From: CAYWPG01 sp964460035
GTDB taxonomy: Bacteria > Pseudomonadota > Gammaproteobacteria > Nitrococcales > AK92
Direction of reading: 5' to 3'
DNA length: 64,000 nucleotides
Assembly: GCA_964460035.1 (NCBI GenBank)
Contig: CAYWPG010000001.1
Coordinates: 1 to 64,000 of the forward strand
A program made the translations under genes and the position numbers. Shown one piece after another: positions 36,275-44,584 of this stretch. Position 1 is the first letter of the stretch; each line of letters begins with the position of its first letter. The notes below the pieces were generated by a model. The model ran no database searches. It was given only the letters and a program-made list of their open reading frames with translations, and was not told where the DNA came from.

Positions 36275-37063
36275 ATGATGCACGAAGCACGCCCGTGGCC
36301 CAAGACCATGCTCCAGCCGGAGCCCGATGTGCAGTGCCTGCCTATAGGCAAGCGCGTTCGTGGCCTGTGCGCGGGAGAAGTGGTCGTGGACAGTCGTCGA
36401 GTGGTGCTGCTGCGCGAGGCGGGCAAGATACCGGTTTACCATTTTCCCGAGGAAGACGTACGTGCCGATCTGCTGCGACGCAGCCGGGAAATCGTGCGTA
36501 TGCCCGGCACGGGCGATATCCAACGCTGGCACTTGAAGATCAACGATCGCTTGATAGAGCGGGCCGCATGGACCTATGTGCGTCTCGAGCGCTGGACACA
36601 GTCGCTGGCGGGCTTGATCGCGTTCGAGTGGAACGCGCTGGATGCCTGGTTCGAGGAAGACGAGCAGGTGCACGTCCATCCGCGCGATCCGTTCACCCGC
36701 ATCGATGTCTTGCCCAGTTCCCGCAAGATCGAGGTCGTGATCGACGGCGAACCGGTGGCCGAGAGTTCGCGGCCGACGCTGCTGTTCGAAACGGGCCTGC
36801 CAACGCGCTACTACCTGCCCATGCTCGATGTTTGGACCGACCGCTTGCTGCCCAGCGAGCGGATCACGCGCTGTCCGTACAAGGGCGAAGCGCATTACTA
36901 CCACGTGCAGGGGCGGTATCGGGTGTATGAGGATCTGGTCTGGTATTACCCCTATCCTGCACCGGAAGTCGCGCGCATAGCCAACCTGCTGTGCTTCTAC
37001 GACGAGCGGGTGGATGTCTTCAAGGTGGATGGCGTGGTGCTGCGCCGGCGTCCGGGCGGATGA
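36275..37063 (+). CDS. DUF427 domain protein (duplicated domain)
   Basis: This 262-residue protein contains two DUF427-like halves. The first is around VVVDSRRVVLLREAGKIPVYHFPEEDV. The second is around ITRCPYKGEAHYYHVQGRYRVYEDLVWYYPYPAPEVARIANLLCFYDERVDVFKVDG, where CPYKGEA is the family signature. The domain is a small beta fold of unknown biochemical activity. ATG 36275 is chosen because the upstream frame has only Leu/Val starts. It probably shares the transcript of the two genes before it. Confidence 0.82.
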   Translation: MMHEARPWPKTMLQPEPDVQCLPIGKRVRGLCAGEVVVDSRRVVLLREAGKIPVYHFPEEDVRADLLRRSREIVRMPGTGDIQRWHLKINDRLIERAAWTYVRLERWTQSLAGLIAFEWNALDAWFEEDEQVHVHPRDPFTRIDVLPSSRKIEVVIDGEPVAESSRPTLLFETGLPTRYYLPMLDVWTDRLLPSERITRCPYKGEAHYYHVQGRYRVYEDLVWYYPYPAPEVARIANLLCFYDERVDVFKVDGVVLRRRPGG

Positions 37064-37108
37064 GCCTTGCCTGCATATAGCATCCCGCGGTCCGCTGCCG
37101 GTGGAAAT

Positions 37109-37266
37109 TCCCTGTAGGAGTAGTATCTGGCCACCGGTCTCCGTTCTCCCTTTTGCAGCTGAAAAGTCCTTCGCGCCCAGGGAGCGGTCCCGCAACGCCT
37201 GGTCCCTCGGCCTGTGGGAAGAACCCCCGTTGGGGGGCGGCTCCCTGGCGGTGAAGGGTTTTTTCC
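37109..37266. repeat. REP-like inverted pair (BIME-type element)
   Basis: A unit at 37161-37191 (with TCCTTCGCGCCCAGGGAGCG) is repeated in inverse orientation at 37231-37266 (GGCGGCTCCCTGGCGGTGAA and flanks). A partial head TCCCTGTAGGAG lies at 37109-37120. The same unit recurs as an inverted pair at 47561-47652. The whole 37064-37408 spacer holds no gene. A RAYT transposase gene lies 1.5 kb downstream. Confidence 0.7.
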
Positions 37267-37408
37267 AAGTGCAGTAGCAATGTGGAGATTCACGGCGACC
37301 GTCCCCTTTCACAGCGGCTTGCTCGCTGATCTGTAGCAGCCACCGCTGGACGCTGCCGCCCGCCCTTGGCCATGATGTGTACTGACTTGTGTGGCAGAGG
37401 GTTCGTCA

Positions 37409-37849
37409 ATGAGTATGCCGTTTCGCTACTATCTGCGCGTCCGCTATAACGAGTGCGACGCACAGAAAGTGGTCTTCAACGCCCGCTATGGCGATTACGT
37501 AGACCTAGCCACCACCGAGCTGTTTCGGGCGCTGGGCCTGCGCGAGCAGCTGAGCGGTGGCGAGTTCGATTATCAGGTGGTCAAGCAGACCGTAGAGTGG
37601 AAAGCGCCGGCGCGATTCGACGATGTGCTGGAGCTGCGGGTGTATCCGAAGCACCTGGGGAACACCTCCTTCACGCTGGCTACCGAGTTCCGCATCGCGG
37701 GCGATGAGGCGGTCACTGCGCGGGCGGAAACGGTATACGTCAACGTCGATCCGCAGACGCTGACCAAGCGGCCGCTGTCGCCGCTGATCCGTTCGGCTTT
37801 GGAGGGAGGAGCGGCCGGTAAGGCGATAGACCACGCCGGTTACCTGTAA
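37409..37849 (+). CDS. Acyl-CoA thioesterase, hotdog fold
   Basis: This 146-residue 4HBT-type protein has RVRYNECDAQKVVFNARYGDYVDLA, which aligns with the catalytic Asp-loop and central helix of YbgC/4-hydroxybenzoyl-CoA thioesterases, then VKQTVEWKAPARFDDVLELRV. ATG 37409 with CAGAGGG seven bases upstream is preferred to GTG 37391. It precedes an SDR gene by 43 bases, so the pair may act together on an acyl compound; the substrate is unknown. Confidence 0.88.
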   Translation: MSMPFRYYLRVRYNECDAQKVVFNARYGDYVDLATTELFRALGLREQLSGGEFDYQVVKQTVEWKAPARFDDVLELRVYPKHLGNTSFTLATEFRIAGDEAVTARAETVYVNVDPQTLTKRPLSPLIRSALEGGAAGKAIDHAGYL

Positions 37850-37892
37850 AGGCGATCGACCGCAGCGGCCACTTGCCCACAGGGGGGGAGTC

Positions 37893-38642
37893 ATGGTGCG
37901 ACAGAATATTGTAATCACCGGTGCCAGCTCGGGTCTGGGGGCGGGTATGGCACGAGCATTCGCTGCCCGCGGGCGCAACCTGGCGCTATGCGCGCGACGC
38001 GTGGAGCGGCTGGAAGAGCTCAAAGCGGAGCTGGCGGCGAAACACCCTGACATCCGCGTGGTCACGCGCGCATTGGACGTCTGCGATCACGACCAGGTAT
38101 TCGAAGTGTTCCGCGCCTTCCGAAACGACCTGGGCCGCCTGGACCGCATCATCGTCAACGCCGGAGTGGGCAAGGGGAAGTCGGTAGGCACCGGGTACTT
38201 TCACGCCAACCGCGAGACCCTGGAAACCAACCTGGTCGCGGCGCTGGCGCAATGCGAGGCCGCGGTGGAGATCTTTCGCGAGCAAAGCGCCGGCCATCTG
38301 GTCGTTATCTCCTCCATGAGCGCGCTGCGCGGTATGCCGCGCAGCCTTACCGCGTATGCGGCGAGCAAGGCCGGGGTGGCGGCGCTGGCCGAAGGTATCC
38401 GCGCCGATCTGCTGTCCACGCCCATTAAGGTCACCACGGTGTTCCCGGGTTACATCCGCACCGAGATCAACGAGAAGATCAAGCGCACGCCATTTATGGT
38501 CGATACGGACAAAGGCGTGCAGGCGCTGGTGCGTGCTATCGAGAAAGAACCCGCCGAGGCGAAAGTACCGGCCTGGCCTTGGGTGCCCATAGGCTGGCTG
38601 ATGCGCGTAGCGCCCCTGAAGTGGATAGCCGGCATGAGCTAG
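37893..38642 (+). CDS. SDR family oxidoreductase
   Basis: This 249-residue Rossmann-fold dehydrogenase has the cofactor motif TGASSGLG at 9-16, IIVNAGVGKGKSVG for NAG, and catalytic Y155 and K159 (YAASK) with the serine in VISSMS. CARRVERLEELK after the second strand suggests NADP preference. The C-terminus ends in a hydrophobic WVPIGWLMRVAPLKWIAG, often seen in membrane-associated SDRs. It is an operon partner of the thioesterase. Confidence 0.92.
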   Translation: MVRQNIVITGASSGLGAGMARAFAARGRNLALCARRVERLEELKAELAAKHPDIRVVTRALDVCDHDQVFEVFRAFRNDLGRLDRIIVNAGVGKGKSVGTGYFHANRETLETNLVAALAQCEAAVEIFREQSAGHLVVISSMSALRGMPRSLTAYAASKAGVAALAEGIRADLLSTPIKVTTVFPGYIRTEINEKIKRTPFMVDTDKGVQALVRAIEKEPAEAKVPAWPWVPIGWLMRVAPLKWIAGMS

Positions 38643-38747
38643 TGCGCGGGCTGCGCGGCGGCGTATCCTGCAGGTTCGGGCGCAAGGTCCGGGGCGAGCT
38701 GCCTTTCTCTTTGGCACCGTCTCGGAGAGTCGCCAATACTGTCAATC

Positions 38748-39245
38748 ATGCCCACCTATCGCCGCAATCGAATGGACGGCGGTATCTTTTTCTTTACCGT
38801 CGTCGCGCGCCATCGCCAGCCCGTGTTCACGCAGCCGCGGGTGCGTGCCGGATTACGCGATGCGGTGCGTCACGTGCGCGCGCTGATGCCGTTCGAGATC
38901 GAAGCCTGGGTGCTGCTCCCCGATCGCATGCACTCGATCTGGAGGTTGCCGGACGATGACGCGAGCTACGCATTCCGCTGGGCCCTGATCAAGCGCACCA
39001 CCAGCAAGCGTTGCGGCCGCAGGCTGTGGGAGCCGCGCTTTCGGGAGCATGCCGTACAGGATGACGACGAACTGCGGCTTTACCGCGACTACTGCTACTG
39101 GACGCCGGTCAAGCACGGGCTGGTGCAGGCGGTGGCCGACTGGCCGTACTCCACCTTCCATCGGGATATGAAACGGGGCTTGTATGCGCGCGATTGGTAC
39201 GCGCCGGAAGCGCTGGAGTCGCTGGCCGCGGAGTTGGGCGAGTGA
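38748..39245 (+). CDS. REP-associated tyrosine transposase (RAYT), altered HUH motif
   Basis: This 165-residue Y1-transposase-like protein has the RAYT layout: YRRNRMDGGIFFFTVV at the N-terminus, WVLLPDRMHSIWRLPDDD, FRWALIKRTTSKR, LWEPRFREHAVQDD and DYCYWTPVKHGLV. Catalytic tyrosine Y115 is present. The family HxH metal site reads R60-M-H62, so one metal ligand is lost. It lies near REP-like inverted pairs (37161-37266, 47561-47652), which are its likely targets or past targets. It may be inactive or domesticated. Confidence 0.88.
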   Translation: MPTYRRNRMDGGIFFFTVVARHRQPVFTQPRVRAGLRDAVRHVRALMPFEIEAWVLLPDRMHSIWRLPDDDASYAFRWALIKRTTSKRCGRRLWEPRFREHAVQDDDELRLYRDYCYWTPVKHGLVQAVADWPYSTFHRDMKRGLYARDWYAPEALESLAAELGE

Positions 39246-39259
39246 GCGCGCGGGATGGA

Positions 39260-39282
39260 GGCGGCGGACAGTGTCCGCCGCC
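39260..39282. terminator. Hairpin between convergent RAYT and nitronate monooxygenase genes
   Basis: A perfect 10-bp stem GGCGGCGGAC/GTCCGCCGCC with 3-base loop sits between the two stop codons. It can serve both strands; neither side has a clear T-run. Confidence 0.55.
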
Positions 39283-39291
39283 GTCACGGTC

Positions 39292-40281
39292 TTACTTCAT
39301 CAGCGGCGAGGACCAGAGATTGCCTGCCATGCGCTTGCAGGCGGCCTCGTACTCGCGGCGCAGCTGATCGACCAGCTCCGCGGTGGGGAGGATGGAGTCG
39401 ATGTTGCCCACGCCCTGGCCGGCGCCCCAAATGTCGCGCCAGACCTTGGACTTGCTGCTGCCGCCCGAGCCGAAGCTCATCTGGCTTTTATCGGCGGTGG
39501 GCAGGTTGTCGGGATCCAGTCCGGCGGCCTCTATGCTGCCGCGCAGATAGTTGCCGTGCACCCCGGTGAACAGGTTGGTGTACACCACATCGCTGGCGCC
39601 GGACTCTACGATCATCTGTTTGTAGCCGTCGGCCGCATTGGCTTCGTGAGTGGCGATGAAGCGCGTGCCCATGTACGCCAGATCCGCCCCCATGGCCTGG
39701 GCGCTCAGGATGTGCTGGCCGCGGGTGATGGCGCCGGAGAGGATGATGGGCCCATCGTAGAAGCTGCGCACTTCGGAGACCAGCGCGAACGGGCTCAGGG
39801 TGCCGGCATGGCCGCCGGCGCCGGCACAGACCAGGATCAGGCCGTCCACGCCCGCCTCCAGCGCCCGCTTGGCGTGGCGCACGTTGATCACGTCGTGGAA
39901 TACCAGCCCGCCATACGAATGCGCCGCATCCACCACCGCATCGGGGGCGCGCAGGCTGGTGATGATGATCGGCACCTTGTACTTCACGCACAGCTCCATG
40001 TCGTGCTGCAGGCGGTCGTTGGTGTGGTGCACGATCTGGTTGACGGCGAAGGGCGCGACCTTGGCGTCGGGGTTGGCAGCCTTGTACTCGGCCAACTCGC
40101 GAGTGATGCGCTCCAGCCACACTTCTAGCTGATCCGCTGGGCGCGCGTTCAGCGCCGGGAACGAGCCGACGATGCCGGCCTTGCACTGGGCGATTACCAG
40201 ATCGGGGTTGGAGATGATGAACAGCGGCGAGGCGATCACCGGCAGGCTCAGATTGGCGGTCAGAAGTGGCGGCAGGCTCAT
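39292..40281 (-). CDS. Nitronate monooxygenase family protein
   Basis: This 329-residue FMN-dependent TIM-barrel enzyme resembles NMO / 2-nitropropane dioxygenase. PVIASPLFIISNP opens the barrel, VCAGAGGHAGTLSPFA is the FMN-phosphate and catalytic His region, and SGAITRGQHILSAQAMGADLAYMGTRF follows. It could oxidise nitronates or act as an enoyl reductase. ATG 40281 is used; GAGGAG lies upstream on this strand. It is divergent from a LysR gene across a palindrome, so it is the probable regulated target. Confidence 0.9.
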   Translation of the reverse strand: MSLPPLLTANLSLPVIASPLFIISNPDLVIAQCKAGIVGSFPALNARPADQLEVWLERITRELAEYKAANPDAKVAPFAVNQIVHHTNDRLQHDMELCVKYKVPIIITSLRAPDAVVDAAHSYGGLVFHDVINVRHAKRALEAGVDGLILVCAGAGGHAGTLSPFALVSEVRSFYDGPIILSGAITRGQHILSAQAMGADLAYMGTRFIATHEANAADGYKQMIVESGASDVVYTNLFTGVHGNYLRGSIEAAGLDPDNLPTADKSQMSFGSGGSSKSKVWRDIWGAGQGVGNIDSILPTAELVDQLRREYEAACKRMAGNLWSSPLMK

Positions 40282-40396
40282 CAATAAGTTCTCCTCGAAT
40301 TCCAGCCGGAACAGATGTCGTTCATGCTGTTGAGCATAGTGTTCGACTATATGACGTAATCAGAGCGTCGACAATGCGCAAAATCAGGCTCAAACT

Positions 40397-40413
40397 GTTG
40401 CCAGTTTGGCAAC
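40397..40413. promoter_or_regulatory. Palindromic operator candidate (LysR-type box)
   Basis: GTTGCCA and TGGCAAC form a perfect 7-bp inverted repeat around GTT. It lies between the divergent nitronate monooxygenase and LysR genes, 20 bases before the LysR ATG, the expected place for a LysR binding site controlling both. Confidence 0.65.
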
Positions 40414-40432
40414 AATGGCAGGCGTGAAGCGC

Positions 40433-41362
40433 ATGGATATCAAAGCGCTGCAGTTCTTGGTGAGCGTGGTGGATGCGGGCAGCATGAGCGGCGCGGCGCG
40501 CCGGCTGGGTACCACCCGCTCCAACGTTAGCCGGCGGCTCAAGGCGCTGGAGCACAGTGTGCAGGCGCAGTTGCTGCGGCGTACGACGCGCCGCCTGGAG
40601 CCCACGCAGGTGGGGTGGGTGCTGTACCAGCACGCGGCCAAGATCGTGCGAGAGCTGGCCGCGCTGCAGGCTACGGTGGAGGATGTGGGCCGCACGCTGC
40701 GCGGCCATGTGCGCGTGAGTATGCCTACCGGGCTGGGGCAGCTGGTGCTCGGCCCGTTGCTGCTGGACTTTGCCGAGCAGTACCCGCAAGTCAGCCTGCA
40801 GCTGACCTTCAGCAACTACGTGTTCGACTTGCTTTCCGACGAGATCGATGTGGCAGTGCGCTTGGGTGCCGAGCCGCCCAGCGGCTACGTTGCCCAGGAG
40901 CTGGCCAGCATCGACTGGGTGCTGTGCGTGGCCGCGGACTACCAGCGCACGCGCGGCCTTATCGCCCAGCCGGCGGATCTGGCTCATATGCCGGCTCTTA
41001 CCCCGCAGCTTCGCGATACTCGCCTGGTGCTGCGCTTATTGGGGGAGGGCGGTTCGCAGTATGTGGAGCTCAAACCGCGGCTGCAGTCGGCCGACCTGCA
41101 ACTGGTCAAACAGGCTATCCTGCGCGGCGCGGGGTTGGGTGTGTTGCCGCGCTACGCCGTGAACGAGGAGTTGCACAGCGGGGCGCTGGTGGAGGTGCTG
41201 CCGAGTTTCCGCCTGGATGCCTCGCGCTGGGCCAGCCGGTTGTTTCTGGTGACCATGCCCAGCCCCTACCCCTCGGTGGCGGCACGTGCCCTGGTGGATT
41301 TCCTCAGTGCTCAGTTCGCTCCGGGGAGCGCGGCTCGGCGGCTGCTGACGCGAGCAGACTAG
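40433..41362 (+). CDS. LysR family transcriptional regulator
   Basis: This 309-residue regulator has the winged helix-turn-helix at residues 1-60 (MDIKALQFLVSVVDAGSMSGAARRLGTTRSNVSRRLKALE) and a periplasmic-binding-like effector domain from ~90. ATG 40433 gives the typical LysR N-terminus; upstream in-frame TTG 40406 and ATG 40415 overlap or abut the palindrome and seem less likely. It probably controls the divergent nitronate monooxygenase. The effector is unknown. Confidence 0.92.
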   Translation: MDIKALQFLVSVVDAGSMSGAARRLGTTRSNVSRRLKALEHSVQAQLLRRTTRRLEPTQVGWVLYQHAAKIVRELAALQATVEDVGRTLRGHVRVSMPTGLGQLVLGPLLLDFAEQYPQVSLQLTFSNYVFDLLSDEIDVAVRLGAEPPSGYVAQELASIDWVLCVAADYQRTRGLIAQPADLAHMPALTPQLRDTRLVLRLLGEGGSQYVELKPRLQSADLQLVKQAILRGAGLGVLPRYAVNEELHSGALVEVLPSFRLDASRWASRLFLVTMPSPYPSVAARALVDFLSAQFAPGSAARRLLTRAD

Positions 41363-41477
41363 CGCGGCGAGCGCCGCTTGCCCGCGCTGCTCCGTATCCT
41401 GCCGACCGGCGCAAAGGCGGTTCGCCGCGGTCGCGTGCAGCGCGAACGCAGGCGCCAAAGCAGCCGCGAATAACTTC

Positions 41478-41501
41478 AAGATGAACTTGTAACTTCATCT
41501 T
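41478..41501. promoter_or_regulatory. AT-rich inverted repeat upstream of the Dabb gene
   Basis: AAGATGAA and TTCATCTT form a perfect 8-bp inverted repeat with 8-base loop, 22 bases before the Dabb start codon. AACTTCA also occurs twice here. It could be an operator or a leader hairpin. Confidence 0.5.
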
Positions 41502-41523
41502 CTATTAAGAGGAAAACAAGAAA

Positions 41524-41826
41524 ATGATTAAGCATATCGTCATGTGGCGGCTGCACGAGCATGCCGAAGGAAATGACAAAATGAACAATGCCAAATTGGT
41601 AAAAGAAAAACTGGAAGCTTTGCGCGGCCGAATCCCCGGAATGCTCAAGCTCGAAGTGGGGATCGATTTCAGCGGCACCGATACTTCGGCGGACGTGGTG
41701 CTGTACAGCGAATTCGAAAGTCGAGAAGCGCTCGATAGCTATCAGACGCACCCGGAGCACGAGGCCGTGAAACCGTTCATGGCCGCGGTGCGGTCCGAAC
41801 GGCGGGTGGTCGACTACGAAGTTTGA
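41524..41826 (+). CDS. Dabb family (stress-responsive A/B barrel) protein
   Basis: This 100-residue protein has the Dabb pattern: MIKHIVMWRL at the start, a helix around LVKEKLEALRGRIPGMLKLEVGIDF, and YQTHPEHEAVKPFM near the end. Dabb domains are dimeric ferredoxin-like barrels; functions vary and none is assigned here. AAGAGGAAAAC precedes the ATG. The first ~40 codons and the upstream region are much more AT-rich than the neighbours, hinting at recent acquisition. Confidence 0.88.
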   Translation: MIKHIVMWRLHEHAEGNDKMNNAKLVKEKLEALRGRIPGMLKLEVGIDFSGTDTSADVVLYSEFESREALDSYQTHPEHEAVKPFMAAVRSERRVVDYEV

Positions 41827-41837
41827 GGGTGGGCCCT

Positions 41838-41860
41838 GCTGGGGTTGCGGGCAACCCAGC
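41838..41860. terminator. Hairpin between convergent Dabb and acyl-CoA dehydrogenase genes
   Basis: GCTGGGGTTGC and GCAACCCAGC pair over 10 bases with one bulged G, 12 bases after the Dabb stop. A plausible bidirectional end; no strong T-run. Confidence 0.45.
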
Positions 41861-41929
41861 CTTGTCCCCTGCCGGGCGGCCGTAGCGGCGCGCTTGGCCA
41901 GCCGGACAGGGGAGAAGGACGGGGGCGGA

Positions 41930-44254
41930 TTACCGTTTGGCCGTCTGTTCCGTCTGTTTGGCCTTGGCCAGCGCCTCCTCATTTGCATGCGCTGCCGCCG
42001 TTTCCACCGCTTTGCGCTTCGAACGCGGCGTTGCTGAGGGCTCGCTGTTCATGCGCCGGGTATATTCCTGCGGCGCGAACTCATCGACTGCTAACGCTGC
42101 CAGCCGCGCCGCCTCGGCCCGGCGGATCTGCTCGGCTTCCTCTGCAGTAATCGTGTTGGCCGCCAAGGCCTGCTCCAGTAGCTCCTGCGGCCTGCCCCGC
42201 GGCAGCAGCTTGGCTTTCTGTGCGCGGCGAATCTTGGCCACTGCCGTTTCACTGGCCGCTATCAGGCGCCAGGCGTGCAGCAGACGGCCCAGCCCGGGCG
42301 CATCGTCGGCGGGCAGGTAAACATGTTCCATCAGCCGGTCGTATTGCTCGCCCGGGCGCTGGATGGTGCGAGCCGCCTTGGCGTGCAGCCAGTCCGGCAC
42401 ACCGCTGCCCAGCGGATTGACGCGCAGCCAGAAGCGGCCGGGGATGCTCAGCAGCTGGCCCAGTACCGGCACCGGGAAGTTGGCGTATATGCCTTCGAAC
42501 TGCCGTTGGATCTCGCCCAGCATGTACTCCATGGACCAGCGTACCAGCACCAGGTCCTCCGGCCGGCGGCCTTCGGCTTCCCAGCGGCGCAGGGTCGCTA
42601 TGCCCATGAAAAGCCAGGACAGAATATCGGCGTAGCGGCCGGTGAGATTGCCGGCTGCTTTGAGCCGTCCGCCCAGGCCGAACATGGCCGCGTCGGTGAG
42701 CAGCGCGAAGCGGCTGGAGGCCCACGCCAGACGTCGATAGTAGGTCGCGGTAGGACCACTGACCGGCGGTCGCGCGGCCCAGCCGCGGGTCAGATTGTTC
42801 AGGGTATTGCGACCGACGGTGGTGACTATATGCGTCAGCCACCCCAGCAGCGATTCCCGAAAGGCGTCGACGTCGTCGCGCTCGATTGCCTCCAGCACTT
42901 TGTAGGCATACGGGTGGCAGCGCACCGCGCCTTGGCCGAAGATGATCAGCGTGCGGGTGAGTATGTTGGCGCCTTCCACCGTGATCGCCACGGGCACGTT
43001 CTGGTAGCTCTCGCCCAGGAAGTTGTTAGGGCCTTGCATCACGCCGGCGCCGGCGAGCACGTCCATGCCGTCGTTGACCAGCTCCCGCCCCAGCTCGGTG
43101 AAGCGGTACTTCAGGATCGCCGAAATCACCGGCGGGCTCTCGCCCCTATCTATGGCCCCGCAGGCATAGGTGCGGGCCGCTTCCATGGCATAGGTCAGCG
43201 CGGCCAGCTTGGCGACCTTGGCTTGCACGCCCTCCATCATGCCGATGGGAATTCCGAATTGCTCGCGCACCATGCTGTACGGCCCGACGCCGGCCGCCGT
43301 GTGCTTGGCCGCGCCTATAGCGCCCGCAGGCAACGAGATTGCGCGGCCGGCCGCCAGCGTCTCCATCAGCATGCGCCAGCCTCTGCCGGCATACTCCGGG
43401 CCGCCGATGATGCTCTCCACCGGCACTACCACGTCTTTCCCCACCAGCGGGCCGTTGGGGAATGGCGAGATCGGTTCGTGGTGCTTGCCGATCTCGAAGC
43501 CCTTGGTGCCTCTCTCGACTAGCACCACCGTGATCCCCGGCCGGGTGCCCTTGCCGAGCAGGTTATCCGGGTCGTGGAGCTGCAGCGCGATGCTGGCGAT
43601 ATCGGCGATGGGCGCCAGCGTGATGTAGCGCTTGCGAAAGTTGAGCTTGAGTTTCAGGCGGCCGTCCTCGTCCTCGAAGACCAGCGCCTCGGCTTTGATC
43701 GAGGCGGCATCGGAGCCGGCCGTCAGCTCGGTGAGCCCGAAGCAGGGCGTGAGCTCGCCGCTGGCCAGCCGGGGCAGGTACTTGTCTTTCTGCGCCTGGG
43801 TGCCATAGTGTGTAAGCAGTTCCGCTGGTCCGAGCGAGTTGGGAATAACGACCAAGGTAGAGACCGCGCCGGTCGCCGGCGCCAGTTTGCCCATGATTAC
43901 GCTCTTGGCCAGCGCACCCAGCGGCTTGCCCCCGTACTCCTTGGGTACGTTGAAGCCGTAGAACCCTTGTTCCTTGAGGTACTTAATGACATCATCCGGT
44001 AGCTCACGGGTAACGTTGAGCCGCCAAGCGTCTACGCGCCGACACACCTCATCCGTGGGGCCGTCGGCGATGGAACGCTCATAAGAACTTAGCTGCGGAT
44101 AGGGCTCGGCGAGCATGCGCTGAAAGTCGGGCTTGCCGGAGAAGAATTCGCCATCCACCCAGATTGTGCCTGCCTCCAGTGCGGCGCGCTCGGTGTCGGA
44201 CACTTTCGGCAGGATGCCCTTGGCCTTGATGCTGTTCATTAGCGCGTTGAACAT
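41930..44254 (-). CDS. fadE: Acyl-CoA dehydrogenase, FadE-like with DUF1974 C-terminal domain
   Basis: This 774-residue flavoenzyme catalyses the first step of fatty-acid beta-oxidation. CFGLTELTAGSDAASI is the FAD/substrate loop, and VAITVEGANILTRTLIIFGQGAVRCHPY is the signature shared with E. coli FadE. Residues ~470-740 form the DUF1974 domain. A charged tail ends SKRKAVETAAAHANEEALAKAK. I start at ATG 44254, with GGGAGG seven bases upstream, rather than the longer frame to 44287. It is transcribed alone. Confidence 0.92.
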   Translation of the reverse strand: MFNALMNSIKAKGILPKVSDTERAALEAGTIWVDGEFFSGKPDFQRMLAEPYPQLSSYERSIADGPTDEVCRRVDAWRLNVTRELPDDVIKYLKEQGFYGFNVPKEYGGKPLGALAKSVIMGKLAPATGAVSTLVVIPNSLGPAELLTHYGTQAQKDKYLPRLASGELTPCFGLTELTAGSDAASIKAEALVFEDEDGRLKLKLNFRKRYITLAPIADIASIALQLHDPDNLLGKGTRPGITVVLVERGTKGFEIGKHHEPISPFPNGPLVGKDVVVPVESIIGGPEYAGRGWRMLMETLAAGRAISLPAGAIGAAKHTAAGVGPYSMVREQFGIPIGMMEGVQAKVAKLAALTYAMEAARTYACGAIDRGESPPVISAILKYRFTELGRELVNDGMDVLAGAGVMQGPNNFLGESYQNVPVAITVEGANILTRTLIIFGQGAVRCHPYAYKVLEAIERDDVDAFRESLLGWLTHIVTTVGRNTLNNLTRGWAARPPVSGPTATYYRRLAWASSRFALLTDAAMFGLGGRLKAAGNLTGRYADILSWLFMGIATLRRWEAEGRRPEDLVLVRWSMEYMLGEIQRQFEGIYANFPVPVLGQLLSIPGRFWLRVNPLGSGVPDWLHAKAARTIQRPGEQYDRLMEHVYLPADDAPGLGRLLHAWRLIAASETAVAKIRRAQKAKLLPRGRPQELLEQALAANTITAEEAEQIRRAEAARLAALAVDEFAPQEYTRRMNSEPSATPRSKRKAVETAAAHANEEALAKAKQTEQTAKR

Positions 44255-44522
44255 GAATGTTCCTCCCGGGCGTAATGTCGCCGGCATGTCGATGACAGCG
44301 AGAGTGAAAATCGCATGCCGCGTTACCTGTTAAGGCGGGCGCGAGCTTCAAATTTGCGTCCTAAGTAACCATATGGGGATAAGTAGCGCCGATAGGCCCC
44401 CTGGAAGCTTGGTCTTGGCTTCCTGCTCATATCAGGCAAAATAGACCCTTTAACCCGGCGCGCTAAGCGCTGTTAGGCAGTGTGCCGGCGCGGTGGTGAG
44501 CTGAGTTAAGCCGGGGTGGATT

Positions 44523-44551
44523 TTGCGGCGATTAGTTTGGAAACATAGACT
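44523..44551 (+). promoter_or_regulatory. Candidate promoter of rnk
   Basis: TTGCGG (44523-44528), 17 bases, TAGACT (44546-44551), 33 bases before the rnk start. The rest of the 44255-44584 spacer contains no gene that I can recognise and must also hold the divergent acyl-CoA dehydrogenase promoter. Confidence 0.4.
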
Positions 44552-44584
44552 GTTCAATCGAGTTTAGCGACCTGGAGCACCATA

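Noticed and set aside
39184..40128. 314-residue forward open frame
   Set aside because: Antisense to the nitronate monooxygenase gene and overlapping the RAYT end; no motif.
42275..43522. 415-residue forward open frame opposite the acyl-CoA dehydrogenase
   Set aside because: Shadow frame; the reverse-strand FadE-like protein has all family signatures.
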